Shown here one piece after another: positions 40,722-50,039 of a stretch of 64,000 bases of DNA (position 1 is its first letter; each line of letters begins with the position of its first letter). A program made the position numbers and the translations under genes. The DNA comes from an uncultured Clostridium sp. (GTDB lineage: Bacteria; Bacillota; Clostridia; TANB77; CAG-508). The stretch lies in the NCBI GenBank assembly GCA_948469315.1, contig CAOKLQ010000008.1:27484-91483 (forward strand), read 5' to 3'. The notes under the pieces were generated by a model. The model saw only the letters and a program-made list of their open reading frames with translations. It was not told the DNA's origin and did not search any database.

Positions 40722-42287
40722 ATGAAAATAAAATCTTTTTCTAAAAATACAATAAAAAAATTAATTTATATAATATTAGTAATGATAATAATTTTTGTAA
40801 ATTCAATAGTTTATGTGCCAAATGTTTTGCAAGCTGCAAGCTATAACCAAATAACTATAAATGCAAATTCAAATAACAATAATGGAATAGATGCATTTCC
40901 AGAAAGTTATAGAAATCTTCTAAATAAATTAGTAGATAATACAGGACATAGAAATTGGAAGTTTAAAGCTTTTTATACAGATATAGATTGGAGTGAACTT
41001 ACAAGTACAAGTAATGAAAATGCATGTTATAAAAATACTGTATATCAAGGAAATGACTCTAGATGGTATTGTAGTTCAAGTCATAGTAATGCAGCCAAGG
41101 ACTATGGTAAAGATGGGTATTTCTGTGCTTCTGGAAAAATTGTAAATTATTATTTAGATCCAAGAAATTCTTTAACAGAAACAACAATTTTTCAATTCTT
41201 AGATTTATCAAATAGTTCACCAGTATCAATTGCAGATATACAAAAAGCATTAAATGGAAGTTTTATGCAAGCAAATTGCTCAACAGGTGAATCTTATGCA
41301 CAAATAATTTATGATGCAGCAGCTAGCTCTGGAGAAAATGCTTTAAGTATTATTGCTAAAATATATCAAGAAATAGGAAAAGGTGAGCCTGGAAAGCCAC
41401 CTAAAATGGCAGCAGGAACAGATAGTACATATCCTAAAACATATAATTTTTTTAACTATGGGGCAACAGATGGTGGAGGTGCTGTTACAAGGGGGTTAGC
41501 ATATGCAAGTAAAGCAGGCTGGAATACAGAAAGAAAATCTATAGTTGAAGGTGCAAAACTAATTGCAAATTCATATATAAAAGCAGGACAAAATACAAAA
41601 TATACATTTAAATTTGATGTTGTTGGAGAAGAAAAAAGTGGGTTATATAAACATCAATATATGACAAATATAAAAGATCCTACAACACAAGCTAAATTAT
41701 TATTTGATAATTATACAAATAGAGGATGGCTAAATAATGAACTTACATTTGTTATACCAGTATATAAAAATATGCCAGCATCTATAAAAAAACCAAGCAA
41801 TTTAAGTGGTCAAAATTTATATTATATTAGTGCAAATTATTCAACAGTAGGATTTAGATCAGGACCAGGAACAGGCTATACAAGACTTGGAGATTTAAAT
41901 AAAGACACAGTAGTTAAAATGGTGCAAGAAAATGTAGCAGTTGCAAATGGATATACCTGGAGTAAAATTTCTACAGAATCTGGACAGGTAGGTTATGTTG
42001 CAAATACATATTTAGATAAAATAAATACAAAAGTAGATACATATAAAGTACCACAACAACCTACAGACAATAATGGTTCAGGAGTAATAACTCCAGGAGA
42101 AAATTCTTTAGGAGATGTTAATGGAGATGGAAAAATTACTGCTAGTGACTATATAATAATAAAAGATTATCTTATGGGTGATATACAGTTAGATAAAAAT
42201 CAACAAATAAGAGCTGATTATAACAAAGATGGAAGAATAACACCAAATGATTATGTTTTAATAAAAGATAGATTGATGGGAGATTAA
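40722..42287 (+). CDS. Secreted glucosaminidase-type wall hydrolase with SH3 and dockerin
   Basis: 521 residues. A signal peptide (about 1-40, hydrophobic LIYIILVMIIIFVNSIVYV) is followed by an Asn-rich spacer, a glucosaminidase-like catalytic domain (about 60-345; contains AKIYQEIGKGEPGKPPKMA and YNFFNYGATDGG), an SH3-type domain (STVGFRSGPGTGYTRLG to AVANGYTW, about 365-435), and a type I dockerin (GDVNGDGKITASDYIIIKDY and ADYNKDGRITPNDYVLIKD), i.e. two Ca2+-loop repeats at the C terminus. Dockerins bind cohesins, so the enzyme is expected to be held in an extracellular complex or on the wall. Six bases separate it from the next surface protein. Confidence 0.85.
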   Translation: MKIKSFSKNTIKKLIYIILVMIIIFVNSIVYVPNVLQAASYNQITINANSNNNNGIDAFPESYRNLLNKLVDNTGHRNWKFKAFYTDIDWSELTSTSNENACYKNTVYQGNDSRWYCSSSHSNAAKDYGKDGYFCASGKIVNYYLDPRNSLTETTIFQFLDLSNSSPVSIADIQKALNGSFMQANCSTGESYAQIIYDAAASSGENALSIIAKIYQEIGKGEPGKPPKMAAGTDSTYPKTYNFFNYGATDGGGAVTRGLAYASKAGWNTERKSIVEGAKLIANSYIKAGQNTKYTFKFDVVGEEKSGLYKHQYMTNIKDPTTQAKLLFDNYTNRGWLNNELTFVIPVYKNMPASIKKPSNLSGQNLYYISANYSTVGFRSGPGTGYTRLGDLNKDTVVKMVQENVAVANGYTWSKISTESGQVGYVANTYLDKINTKVDTYKVPQQPTDNNGSGVITPGENSLGDVNGDGKITASDYIIIKDYLMGDIQLDKNQQIRADYNKDGRITPNDYVLIKDRLMGD

Positions 42288-42292
42288 GTTTT

Positions 42293-43807
42293 ATGATTAA
42301 AGCAAAAAATAAAATGTTAATAATATTACTTACATTTATTTTATTAATATTTTTTCCTAAAATAGTTAATGCAAAATATTTAAATATATCAGCCCCTTCA
42401 AGTGGAACACCAGGAAGTACAGTAAATGTAACTATTTCAACTGATTGTACAGGAAGATTTAATGTTAGTGTAGCTAATGGAACTTTAAATGGAAATAATA
42501 AATATTGGTTAGAAAATTCATCAGTAACTATTTCTGTTAAATTAGGAACCTCAGGAAATACAACAATAAATGTTTTACCTGCTAATCCAGTTTCTTTAAA
42601 TAGACAAGATATTGAATTAGCCGCTCAATCTAAAAATATATCAATAAATAATAATACTTCAAGTGGAGGGACTTCATCAGGACCTAACAGTGGAAGTAGC
42701 AATACTGGTAGTTCTACATCTTCTGGAGCAGAGCTTTCAATGATAACAACATCACCAGTAGATTTTAAAGGATTTAAATCAGCAAGTTCTGGTCCATATT
42801 ATGTGACAGTAGAAAACTCAGTTACAAAAATTGGAGTATCAGCAAAATCGAAGAATGGAAGTACATATACAGTTAGTGGAAATACAGATTTGCAAGTAGG
42901 AACAAATAAAGTAACTGTTACAGCAAAAAAAGGCAGTAGCACAAAACAGTATTATATTTATGTAACAAGAAAAGCATCAAATGACGAAAAAATTACCCCA
43001 AATCAAATAGATAAAGAGGATAACCAAAACAAAGATGAAGAAAAAAAACAATTAAGATTAAGTAATATTGTATTAGATGATAAATTAAATATAAAATTAG
43101 ATCCAAATTTTGATCCAGAAATATTTGAATATACAGTAATACTTGGAGAAGATTATTTAGATTTAGAAGAAATTTTAATTAATGCAATAGCAAACATTGA
43201 AGAAGCAAAAGTTACAATAAAAGGGAATGAAAATTTAGTAGATGGAGAAAATATAATTACAATTACAGTAGAAGCAAAAGATTATGAAACAGTAACATAT
43301 ACTATTAAAGTAATGAAACAAAAAATAGTAGAAACAGTTTCAAAGCCAGTACTAGAAGTTAAAGAAGATCAATTAGATAATTCAAATAAGTTGTTAAAGA
43401 AAAAAATAGTAATATGTTCATTAACATCTTTAATTGCATTAATTGGAATAATATCTATAGCAAAGCAGTGTTATGAAAGTACAAACTATAAAAAAGACTA
43501 TATTGAAGAAGATGAAGAATATCTACCTTCTAATCAAATAATTCACAATAATTATGATAATAATAAAAAATTACTTCAAGAAGATAATGAAGATAATATA
43601 TTAGAAGATATATATACAAAAAATCATTTTAAAGATACCCAAGAAGAAAATTCACTAGGAGAAGAAAAAATAGTAAAACAAGAAAAAGAAAACAAGAAAG
43701 ATGATACAAGTACAGATAAAGTAAGTTTAGACGAATTTTTTAATACAAAAATGAATTTTTATGAAGGAAAGCCTTCTCGAAGACGTGGAAAAGGAAAACA
43801 CAGTTAA
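42293..43807 (+). CDS. Surface protein with cadherin-like beta-sandwich domains and C-terminal anchor
   Basis: 504 residues. A signal peptide (1-27) is followed by a beta-rich first domain beginning YLNISAPSSGTPGSTVNVTI (about 28-120; its opening resembles cohesin-like or Ig-like folds), a Ser/Gly/Thr linker, two cadherin-like beta-sandwich segments (about 145-225 and 255-345), a transmembrane helix (VICSLTSLIALIGIISIA near 375) and an acidic cytoplasmic tail of about 110 residues ending in basic RRRGKGKHS. It is translationally close to the dockerin enzyme, so the first domain is a candidate binding partner; that is inference. Confidence 0.7.
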   Translation: MIKAKNKMLIILLTFILLIFFPKIVNAKYLNISAPSSGTPGSTVNVTISTDCTGRFNVSVANGTLNGNNKYWLENSSVTISVKLGTSGNTTINVLPANPVSLNRQDIELAAQSKNISINNNTSSGGTSSGPNSGSSNTGSSTSSGAELSMITTSPVDFKGFKSASSGPYYVTVENSVTKIGVSAKSKNGSTYTVSGNTDLQVGTNKVTVTAKKGSSTKQYYIYVTRKASNDEKITPNQIDKEDNQNKDEEKKQLRLSNIVLDDKLNIKLDPNFDPEIFEYTVILGEDYLDLEEILINAIANIEEAKVTIKGNENLVDGENIITITVEAKDYETVTYTIKVMKQKIVETVSKPVLEVKEDQLDNSNKLLKKKIVICSLTSLIALIGIISIAKQCYESTNYKKDYIEEDEEYLPSNQIIHNNYDNNKKLLQEDNEDNILEDIYTKNHFKDTQEENSLGEEKIVKQEKENKKDDTSTDKVSLDEFFNTKMNFYEGKPSRRRGKGKHS

Positions 43808-43816
43808 TAAAAAAAC

Positions 43817-43913
43817 TAATGTTATGACATTACTAAAACATAAGGGGAGCGGGACATACCGTATCTAGAAAGAAATGGCCCTAGAAAAAGGTGTGTCCCC
43901 TGTCCTTAAAAAA
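43817..43913 (+). repeat. Element D, copy 1 (leader of transketolase N)
   Basis: AATGTTATGACATTACTAAA and AAGGGGAGC, then the stem GGGACATACC (43851) / GGTGTGTCCC (43890) with inner TCTAG/CTAGA, then CCTGTCCTTA. It ends six bases before the GAGGAG ribosome site. Confidence 0.8.
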
Positions 43914-43924
43914 GAGGAGAAAAA

Positions 43925-44738
43925 ATGCCAGATATAAAAAAATTGCAAGAAACTGCAAAACAAATAAGAAAAGGAATTATAGAGGCTGTATATAGTGCAA
44001 ATTCTGGACATCCAGGAGGATCATTATCTATTGCCGATGTACTTACTGTATTATATTTTTATGAAATGAAAGTAGATATAAAAAATCCAAAATGGGAAGA
44101 CAGAGATAGATTAGTATTGTCAAAAGGTCATTGTTCACCTGCATTATATTCAGTACTTAGCCAAAAAGGATTTTTTGATAAAGAAGATTTAAAGACATTT
44201 AGAAATATAAATAGTAACTTACAAGGTCATCCAGATATGAATAAAGTTTTCGGAGTAGATATGACAACAGGTTCATTAGGACAAGGACTATCTATAGCAA
44301 ATGGAATGGCAATGTCTGGAAAACTAGATAATAAACACTATAGAGTATATTGCATACTTCGGAGATGGAGAAATAGAAGAAGGGCAAATATGGGAAGCAG
44401 CAATGAGTTCAAGTAAATATAAATTAGATAATTTGTGTGTAATAGTAGACAACAATAATCTACAAATAGATGGCACAATAGAAGAAGTAATGAGCTCATA
44501 CCCAATAGATGAAAAATTCAAAAGTTTTGGATTTGAAGTTATAAATATAGATGGAAATAATATAGAGCAAATAATACAAGCACTAGAAAAAGCAAGAAAC
44601 ATAAAAGATAGACCAACAGCAATTGTTGCAAAAACAACAAAAGGAAAAGGTGTATCATTTATGGAAAATCAAGTAGGATGGCATGGAAAAGCCCCATCCA
44701 AAGAAGAATATAACTTAGCAATACAAGAATTAAATTAA
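43925..44738 (+). CDS. Transketolase, N-terminal subunit, one CGG +1 recoding site
   Basis: 270 residues after joining at 44360. Thiamine-diphosphate-binding features: SGHPGGSLS near residue 26, TGSLGQGLSIANGMA, and the GDGEIEEGQIWEAAMS motif that ends with V-D-N-N-N. The CGG shift supplies the first Gly of GDG, so the diphosphate/Mg2+ site exists only in the recoded product; the zero frame ends at 44416. Split transketolases, with separate N and C halves, are common in Clostridia. The C-half is at 44861. It interconverts pentose phosphates, for example xylulose-5-P with ribose-5-P. An element D leader precedes it. Confidence 0.95.
44360..44363 (+). other. CGG +1 recoding site 10 (transketolase N, CTT C GGA)
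   Basis: ATA CTT, in-frame CGG, then GGA GAT GGA GAA (G-D-G-E). The zero frame ends at 44416. Confidence 0.95.
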
Positions 44739-44742
44739 ACGT

Positions 44743-44767
44743 GTAGGGGTCGGCCTTGTGTCGACCC
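44743..44767 (+). repeat. REP-like GTAG hairpin after transketolase N
   Basis: GTAGGGGTCGGCC..GTCGACCC, five bases after the stop codon. Confidence 0.65.
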
Positions 44768-44773
44768 AAAAAA

Positions 44774-44840
44774 ATAACATATGGACACATACCTTATCAA
44801 GAAAACAAATGACCATAGGTTAAAGGTGTGTACCTTGTTA
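44774..44840 (+). repeat. Element D, copy 2 (leader of transketolase C, shorter)
   Basis: The stem ACATACCTT / AAGGTGTGT with the same U-G pair as copies 1 and 4, ending just before the GGAG of the C subunit. The 5' ATGACATTAC part is missing. Confidence 0.65.
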
Positions 44841-44860
44841 GTATAAAAAAGGAGAAAAAA

Positions 44861-45790
44861 ATGTATATAGAAAAAAAGGCTACACGCCAAAGTTATGGTG
44901 AAGCATTATTAGAATTAGGAAAAGAAAATGGGAATATAGTAGTGCTAGATGCAGATTTATCAAATGCAACAAAAACAAATTTATTTGCAAAAGAGTTTCC
45001 TAATAGATTTTTTAATATGGGAATAGCAGAACAAGATATGATTTCAACAGCAGCTGGAATTTCTACATGTGGAAAAATACCATATGCAAGTACATTTGCA
45101 GCATTTGCAGCAGGAAGAGCATATGACCAAATAAGAAATAGTATATGTTATCCAAACTTAAATGTAAAAATATGTGCAACACATAGTGGAATTACAGTTG
45201 GAGAAGATGGAGCAACACATCAAATGATAGAAGATATTTCGCTAATGAGGACACTCCCAAATATGAAAGTAATATCAGTTTCAGATGATATACAAACAAA
45301 ATGGGCAGTAAAAGAGATCTCAAAAATAAAAGGACCTGTGTATTTAAGATTATCAAGGTTTGAAACTCCAATAATATATGAAAAAAATCAAAAATTTGAA
45401 ATAGGAAAAGCTCTTCAAATAGGTGAAGGAACAGATGCATCTATATTTGCAACAGGAGTAACAGTAGTGCAAGCTCTAAAGGCAAAAGAAGAACTAGAAA
45501 AACAAGGAATTAAAATAAGAGTAATAGATATTCACACAATAAAACCAATAGATGAAGAAATTATAATAAAATGTGCAAAGCAAACAAAAAGACTAATTAG
45601 TATAGAAGATCACAACCAAATAGGAGGACTAGGATCTGCAATATCAGAAGTACTAACACAAAAATTTCCGCATAAATTAGAAATAATGGGTATTCCAGAT
45701 ACATTTGGAAAATCAGCAAAAGCACAAGAATTAATGAGTTATTTTAAAATAGATGAAAAAGCAATAATAAAAAAAATAAATAAAACTTAA
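44861..45790 (+). CDS. Transketolase, C-terminal subunit
   Basis: 309 residues. The pyrimidine-binding domain has FFNMGIAEQDMISTAAG with the conserved Glu (near residue 55), YASTFAAFAAGRAYDQIR, and THSGITVGEDGATHQ. The C-terminal transketolase domain ends with EDHNQIGGLGSAISE. It pairs with the N subunit at 43925 to form the active enzyme. ATG 44861 has GGAG nine bases upstream; the in-frame start at 44828 lies inside element D and lacks a site. Confidence 0.95.
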   Translation: MYIEKKATRQSYGEALLELGKENGNIVVLDADLSNATKTNLFAKEFPNRFFNMGIAEQDMISTAAGISTCGKIPYASTFAAFAAGRAYDQIRNSICYPNLNVKICATHSGITVGEDGATHQMIEDISLMRTLPNMKVISVSDDIQTKWAVKEISKIKGPVYLRLSRFETPIIYEKNQKFEIGKALQIGEGTDASIFATGVTVVQALKAKEELEKQGIKIRVIDIHTIKPIDEEIIIKCAKQTKRLISIEDHNQIGGLGSAISEVLTQKFPHKLEIMGIPDTFGKSAKAQELMSYFKIDEKAIIKKINKT

Positions 45791-45840
45791 AGTTAAAATA
45801 GAAATAATAAAGTTTAAATGAAAATAGAAGGAGAAAACAA

Positions 45841-46569
45841 ATGAAAAACGTTGAAACTGTAAGAGAGAGCCATAATTTAAAAAACAATGTAGGGGTCGGT
45901 CTTGATCGACCCGATCAAAAAAGAATACAAAACACAAACAAATTAATGTCAAATTCTGCAGTAACACTAATAGCTTTAGTATTAACAATAATAGTATTAT
46001 TAATATTAGCAGGAATAACGCTAAACATGGTATTAGGAGAAAATGGAATAATAAATAAAGCAAGCATGGCAAAACAAAAAACAAATGAAGTACAAGAACT
46101 AGAAAATAAAAAAATAGAAGAATTACAAGACAAATTAAACAATTATGGGATAGGATCTTCAAGAACAGAACCTTCAGCTACATCCTATAATACTATGTCT
46201 GCAGATGAACATTTTACTGGGGAATATTATTTTAATGGAAAACCAATTTATGCTAAAACGATTTATATAGATGCGCTTCCAAATGCAACATTAAAAAAAT
46301 ATAACCATAATATTAAAAATATTAGCAATATTTGGTGTGATGTTTCAAAATCATGGATAACAAATAATAATATTAATTCATTTCCTATTCCTTATACATC
46401 TACATATGGTGGTACATATGATATGGAGATAAATAATATTACTACTCAGACAGTTGATTTAAGAACAGGTACAAATAGAAGTGGGTTTAAAGCATATATA
46501 ACATTAAATTATACTAAGACAACAGATCAAGGCAATGAAACTACAATACCTGCAACTCCAGCAAATTAA
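45841..46569 (+). CDS. Type IV prepilin-like protein with extended leader containing repeat DNA
   Basis: 242 residues. SAVTLIALVLTIIVLLILAG (residues 38-57) is the hydrophobic N-terminal helix of clostridial pilin/pseudopilin-like proteins, followed by NMVLGENGIINKA, a coiled segment and a beta-rich C-terminal head (FTGEYYFNGKPIYAKTIYID). The usual leader is under ten residues; here it is about 37. Part of it, N-N-V-G-V-G-L-D-R-P-D, is encoded by a GTAG REP-like hairpin at 45889-45913. The canonical Glu at mature position 5 is not evident. AAGGAG precedes ATG 45841. The head resembles phage or surface adhesin domains; function unknown. Confidence 0.7.
   Translation: MKNVETVRESHNLKNNVGVGLDRPDQKRIQNTNKLMSNSAVTLIALVLTIIVLLILAGITLNMVLGENGIINKASMAKQKTNEVQELENKKIEELQDKLNNYGIGSSRTEPSATSYNTMSADEHFTGEYYFNGKPIYAKTIYIDALPNATLKKYNHNIKNISNIWCDVSKSWITNNNINSFPIPYTSTYGGTYDMEINNITTQTVDLRTGTNRSGFKAYITLNYTKTTDQGNETTIPATPAN
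45889..45913 (+). repeat. REP-like GTAG hairpin inside the prepilin-like gene
   Basis: GTAGGGGTCGGTC..GATCGACCC, nearly identical to the intergenic copy at 44743, translated in frame. Confidence 0.75.
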
Positions 46570-46689
46570 AATAATAAATGAAAATATAATAATAATTCTA
46601 ATTTCAGTAATAATATTATGAAACTTAACTATAGAATGAATATTTTGAGGATTAAATAAAATATAAAAATAAAAAATATTTCAAAATAA

Positions 46690-46716
46690 AAAACATTTCA
46701 AAATGAAATGTTTTTT
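46690..46716 (+). terminator. Terminator before pyrH
   Basis: AAACATTTCA-AAA-TGAAATGTTTTTT. It ends the prepilin-like transcript about 120 bases after its stop. Confidence 0.85.
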
Positions 46717-46824
46717 ATAAAATTGATAAAAAATGTTATTTAATTTTATATTTTAGCTATACAATTATAATTAAAATGTGATAGAATACAAAATAAATAA
46801 AAATAGATAGGAGTGTTATTTATA

Positions 46825-47532
46825 TTGATTGAAGCTAAGTATAAAAGAGTTTTATTAAAACTAAGTGGAGAAGCATTAGCAGGAAGTAAAAAAACTGGAG
46901 TTGATGTTGAAACAGTTGGAAGAATATGTGATAAAATAAAGCAAGTAGTACAAATGGGAGTAGAAGTTGCAATAGTAGTAGGAGGCGGGAATTTTTGGAG
47001 AGGTAGGCAAGGTCATCAAATGGAAAGAACAACAGCAGATTACATGGGAATGCTTGCAACTGCAATGAATGGACTCGCTCTTCAAGATGCATTAGAAGAA
47101 AGAGGAGTATATTCAAGAGTACAAACAGCAATAGAAATGAGAGAAATAGCAGAGCCCTTTATACAAAGAAAAGCTTTAAAACACTTAAGCAGAGGAAGAG
47201 TTGTAATATTTGCATGTGGTACAGGACATCCATACTTTACAACAGATACAGCAGCAGTTCTAAGAGCCACAGAAATAAATGCAGATGTGATATTACTTGG
47301 AAAAGCAATAGATGCAGTATATTCAGCAGATCCAAAAATAGATGCAAATGCAATAAAATATGATGCAATAAAATATATGGATGTACTAGAAAAAGACTTA
47401 AAAGTTATGGATTCAACAGCAACAGCAATGTGCAGAGACAACCAAATTCCACTACTAGTATTTGGAATAGCAGATCCCGAAAACATAGTAAAAGCCATAA
47501 AAGGTGAAAAAATAGGAACAATCGTATCGTAA
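46825..47532 (+). CDS. pyrH: UMP kinase PyrH
   Basis: 235 residues. Amino acid kinase fold: [15 protein letters not shown] at the N terminus, [12 protein letters not shown] near residue 52, [17 protein letters not shown] near 133, and [15 protein letters not shown] near 205. It phosphorylates UMP to UDP with ATP. TTG 46825 gives the family N terminus M-I-E-A-K-Y-K-R; the in-frame GTG 46813 is part of the GGAG site. It leads the conserved pyrH-frr-uppS-cdsA-rseP block. Confidence 0.95.
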   Translation: MIEAKYKRVLLKLSGEALAGSKKTGVDVETVGRICDKIKQVVQMGVEVAIVVGGGNFWRGRQGHQMERTTADYMGMLATAMNGLALQDALEERGVYSRVQTAIEMREIAEPFIQRKALKHLSRGRVVIFACGTGHPYFTTDTAAVLRATEINADVILLGKAIDAVYSADPKIDANAIKYDAIKYMDVLEKDLKVMDSTATAMCRDNQIPLLVFGIADPENIVKAIKGEKIGTIVS

Positions 47533-47547
47533 CTTAAAATATGAATA

Positions 47548-47644
47548 ACTAATGTTATGACATTACTAAAACATAAGGGGAGCGGGACATACATTTAACT
47601 GCAGAGAATAACCATAGAAAAAGCTTAAGTCCCCTGTCATTAGA
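47548..47644 (+). repeat. Element D, copy 3 (leader of frr)
   Basis: AATGTTATGACATTACTAAAACATAAGGGGAGC as in copy 1, the stem GGGAC/GTCCC, then CCTGTCATTAG, ending just before AAAGGAGAG. Confidence 0.75.
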
Positions 47645-47664
47645 AAAGAAAAGGAGAGATTATC

Positions 47665-48213
47665 ATGGATTATACAAATATAGAAGATAAAATGGAAAAA
47701 GCAGTAGGAAGTTTTGAAAGAAACTTATCAGAAATCAGAGCTGGAAGAGCAAATCCAGCAGTATTAAATAAAGTAAAAATAGATTATTATGGAGTACCAA
47801 CTCCAATATCCCAAGTTGCAGGAATATCAGTTCCAGAAGCAAGATTAATAGTTATTCAACCATGGGATGCAAGTGTATTAAAGCAAATAGAAAAAGCAAT
47901 ACTTGCATCAGATATAGGAATAAACCCAAATAATGATGGAAAAGTAATACGTCTAAATTTTCCAGAATTAACTGAACAAAGAAGAAAAGAAATAGTAAAA
48001 GAAATAAAGAAAATAGCAGAAGAAGCAAAAGTTGCTGTTCGTAATGCAAGAAGAGATGGAATAGATGAATTTAAAGCAAAACAAAAAAAATCTGAAATAA
48101 CTGAAGATGATTTAAGAGCAGCAGAAGAAGAAATCCAAAAATTAACAGATACCAAAATAGATGATATAGATAATATTTTATCTAAAAAAGAAACAGAAAT
48201 AATGTCTGTATAG
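47665..48213 (+). CDS. frr: Ribosome recycling factor
   Basis: 182 residues, typical length. SEIRAGRANPAVLNKVKIDYYG near the N terminus, VIRLNFPELTEQRRKEIVK, and RNARRDGIDEF near residue 130. With EF-G it splits post-termination ribosomes. An element D leader sits directly before its ribosome site. Confidence 0.97.
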   Translation: MDYTNIEDKMEKAVGSFERNLSEIRAGRANPAVLNKVKIDYYGVPTPISQVAGISVPEARLIVIQPWDASVLKQIEKAILASDIGINPNNDGKVIRLNFPELTEQRRKEIVKEIKKIAEEAKVAVRNARRDGIDEFKAKQKKSEITEDDLRAAEEEIQKLTDTKIDDIDNILSKKETEIMSV

Positions 48214-48228
48214 ATACTGAATAAATAT

Positions 48229-48257
48229 GTAGGGGTCGACATCCCTGGCAACCCGCA
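48229..48257 (+). repeat. Degenerate REP-like GTAG hairpin after frr
   Basis: GTAGGGGTCGAC followed by an imperfect CAACCC arm. Confidence 0.45.
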
Positions 48258-48328
48258 AGGTGTTATAATATAATTAAATTATAAATATATTTATTGCGTA
48301 GGAATAAACAAAAATAAAAGGAGAAAAT

Positions 48329-49036
48329 ATGGAAAATAATAATATGCCAAAACATATTGCAATTATTATGGATGGAAATAGAAGATGGGCAAAAGAGCAT
48401 AATTTGGATCCAAAACAAGGTCATAGGCAAGGTGCAAAAACTTTAGAAAAAATAGTAAGATACGCAAATAAAATAGGTTTAGAATATATAACTGTATATG
48501 CATTTTCAACAGAAAATTGGAAAAGATCAGAAGATGAAGTTGGTTCTTTAATGATTTTACTACAAAAATATTTAGATGATTATTCAAAAAGAGCAGATAC
48601 AGAAAATATAAAAGTAAAAATACTAGGTGATATTACAAAACTTTCTTCTGGAATGCAAAAATCTATTGCAAATTGTATGGAAAGAACAAAACAAAATACA
48701 GGAGTAACATTTAATATTGCACTTAATTATGGTGGAAGAGATGAAATATTAAAAGCAGTAAAACAAATAGCTAAACAAGTAAAAAATAATGAAATTGATA
48801 TAGAGGATATAACAACTCAAACAATAGCAGATAATTTATATACAAAAGGCGAGCCAGATCCAGATCTTTTAATAAGGACATCAGGAGAACTACGTACAAG
48901 TGGATTTTTACCTTGGCAAATTGTATATTCAGAATTTTTATTTATAGACAAACATTGGCCTGATTTTGAAGAAGAAGATTTAGATTATGCAATAGAAGTA
49001 TTTAGAAAAAGAAAGAGAAAATTTGGGGGAAATTAA
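48329..49036 (+). CDS. uppS: Undecaprenyl (di-trans,poly-cis) diphosphate synthase
   Basis: 235 residues. IAIIMDGNRRWAKE (catalytic Asp), YITVYAFSTENWKR, DLLIRTSGELRTSGFLPWQ and EFLFIDKHWPDF are the five classic blocks. It makes the lipid carrier for wall synthesis from farnesyl and isopentenyl diphosphates. cdsA starts two bases after its stop, so coupling is likely. Confidence 0.96.
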   Translation: MENNNMPKHIAIIMDGNRRWAKEHNLDPKQGHRQGAKTLEKIVRYANKIGLEYITVYAFSTENWKRSEDEVGSLMILLQKYLDDYSKRADTENIKVKILGDITKLSSGMQKSIANCMERTKQNTGVTFNIALNYGGRDEILKAVKQIAKQVKNNEIDIEDITTQTIADNLYTKGEPDPDLLIRTSGELRTSGFLPWQIVYSEFLFIDKHWPDFEEEDLDYAIEVFRKRKRKFGGN

Positions 49037-49038
49037 GT

Positions 49039-49855
49039 ATGAATATTAACCGTATTCTAACTGGAGTTTTAGGATTTCCTATAATTGCAGCAATACTAAT
49101 ACTAAGTAATAACTATATATTTGATATAATAATGGCATTTATAGCATTTATAATGATGGATGAATATTGTAAAAGTTTTAAAGACCAAAAAATAAAACCT
49201 ATTAAATGGATTAGTTATATTTCATGTATATATATTGCAATTTTACATATAATACCAGAGCAATATATGCAAATGATGATAAACTTTTCTATTCCAATTA
49301 TAGTGACAATATTATTTTTACATATCATATTAAGTAATATGAAAATAAATATTATAGATGTATCAGCAACTTTATTTGGAATTGTTTATATAGTATTTTT
49401 CTTTTCATTTGTATCTAAACTAAGAGGAATTCAAAATGGTCATATTTTAGTATGGTATATATTTATGGCAGCTTGGGGAACTGATATATTAGGCTTAGTA
49501 GTAGGAAGACATCTAATAAAAAATAAACATTATTTTAGTCAAATAAGTCCTAAAAAAACAATAGAAGGATGTATAGGTGGAATATTAGGAGCAACATTAT
49601 TTGTTCTAATATATACAATACTTGTAAATAATTATTTTAATATGAATATAAATTATTATATTATTGCTTCATTTGCAGTAATATGGAGTATAATTGGTCA
49701 AATACGGAGATTTTGCAGCATCTACAATAAAAAGATTTGCAAAAATAAAGGATTTTAGCAATTTACTACCAGGTCATGGAGGAATGTTAGACAGATTTGA
49801 TAGTGTAATATTTATAGCACCATTTGCATATGTTTTATTAATGATAATTTTATAA
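49039..49855 (+). CDS. cdsA: Phosphatidate cytidylyltransferase CdsA, one CGG +1 recoding site
   Basis: About 271 residues after joining at 49705, with seven to eight membrane helices. The shift gives G-Q-I-G-D-F-A-A-S-T-I-K-R and then the family signature KDFSNLLPGHGGMLDRFDS, which lies wholly in the +1 frame; the zero frame ends at 49758 without it. CdsA makes CDP-diacylglycerol from phosphatidate and CTP, which is essential for phospholipids. In many Firmicutes dxr follows cdsA; here rseP follows after an element A copy. Confidence 0.95.
49705..49708 (+). other. CGG +1 recoding site 11 (cdsA, ATA C GGA)
   Basis: CAA ATA, in-frame CGG, then GGA GAT TTT GCA. The zero frame ends at 49758. 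Confidence 0.93.
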
Positions 49856-49873
49856 ATATAAAAATTAAATTAA

Positions 49874-50006
49874 AATAGAATAATGAATTAATCTAAAATT
49901 TTATCGAGGCTCCCCATTCTAGACATTCTAGCGAAATTAAAATTTCGAGAATGTCTGAAAGGTACTCACTTGCCTCGAAAAATTTAATCTTAATTATTAT
50001 TCTATT
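49874..50006 (+). repeat. Element A, copy 2 (palindromic, upstream of rseP)
   Basis: Same ends as 15713-15849 (AATAGAATAAT..ATTATTCTATT and GAGGC/GCCTC), but with a different inner stem, GACATTCT..CGAAATT-AA-AATTTCG..AGAATGTC. Confidence 0.85.
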
Positions 50007-50039
50007 ATTATTTAAATAATATGGAGGATTTTTAATTTA

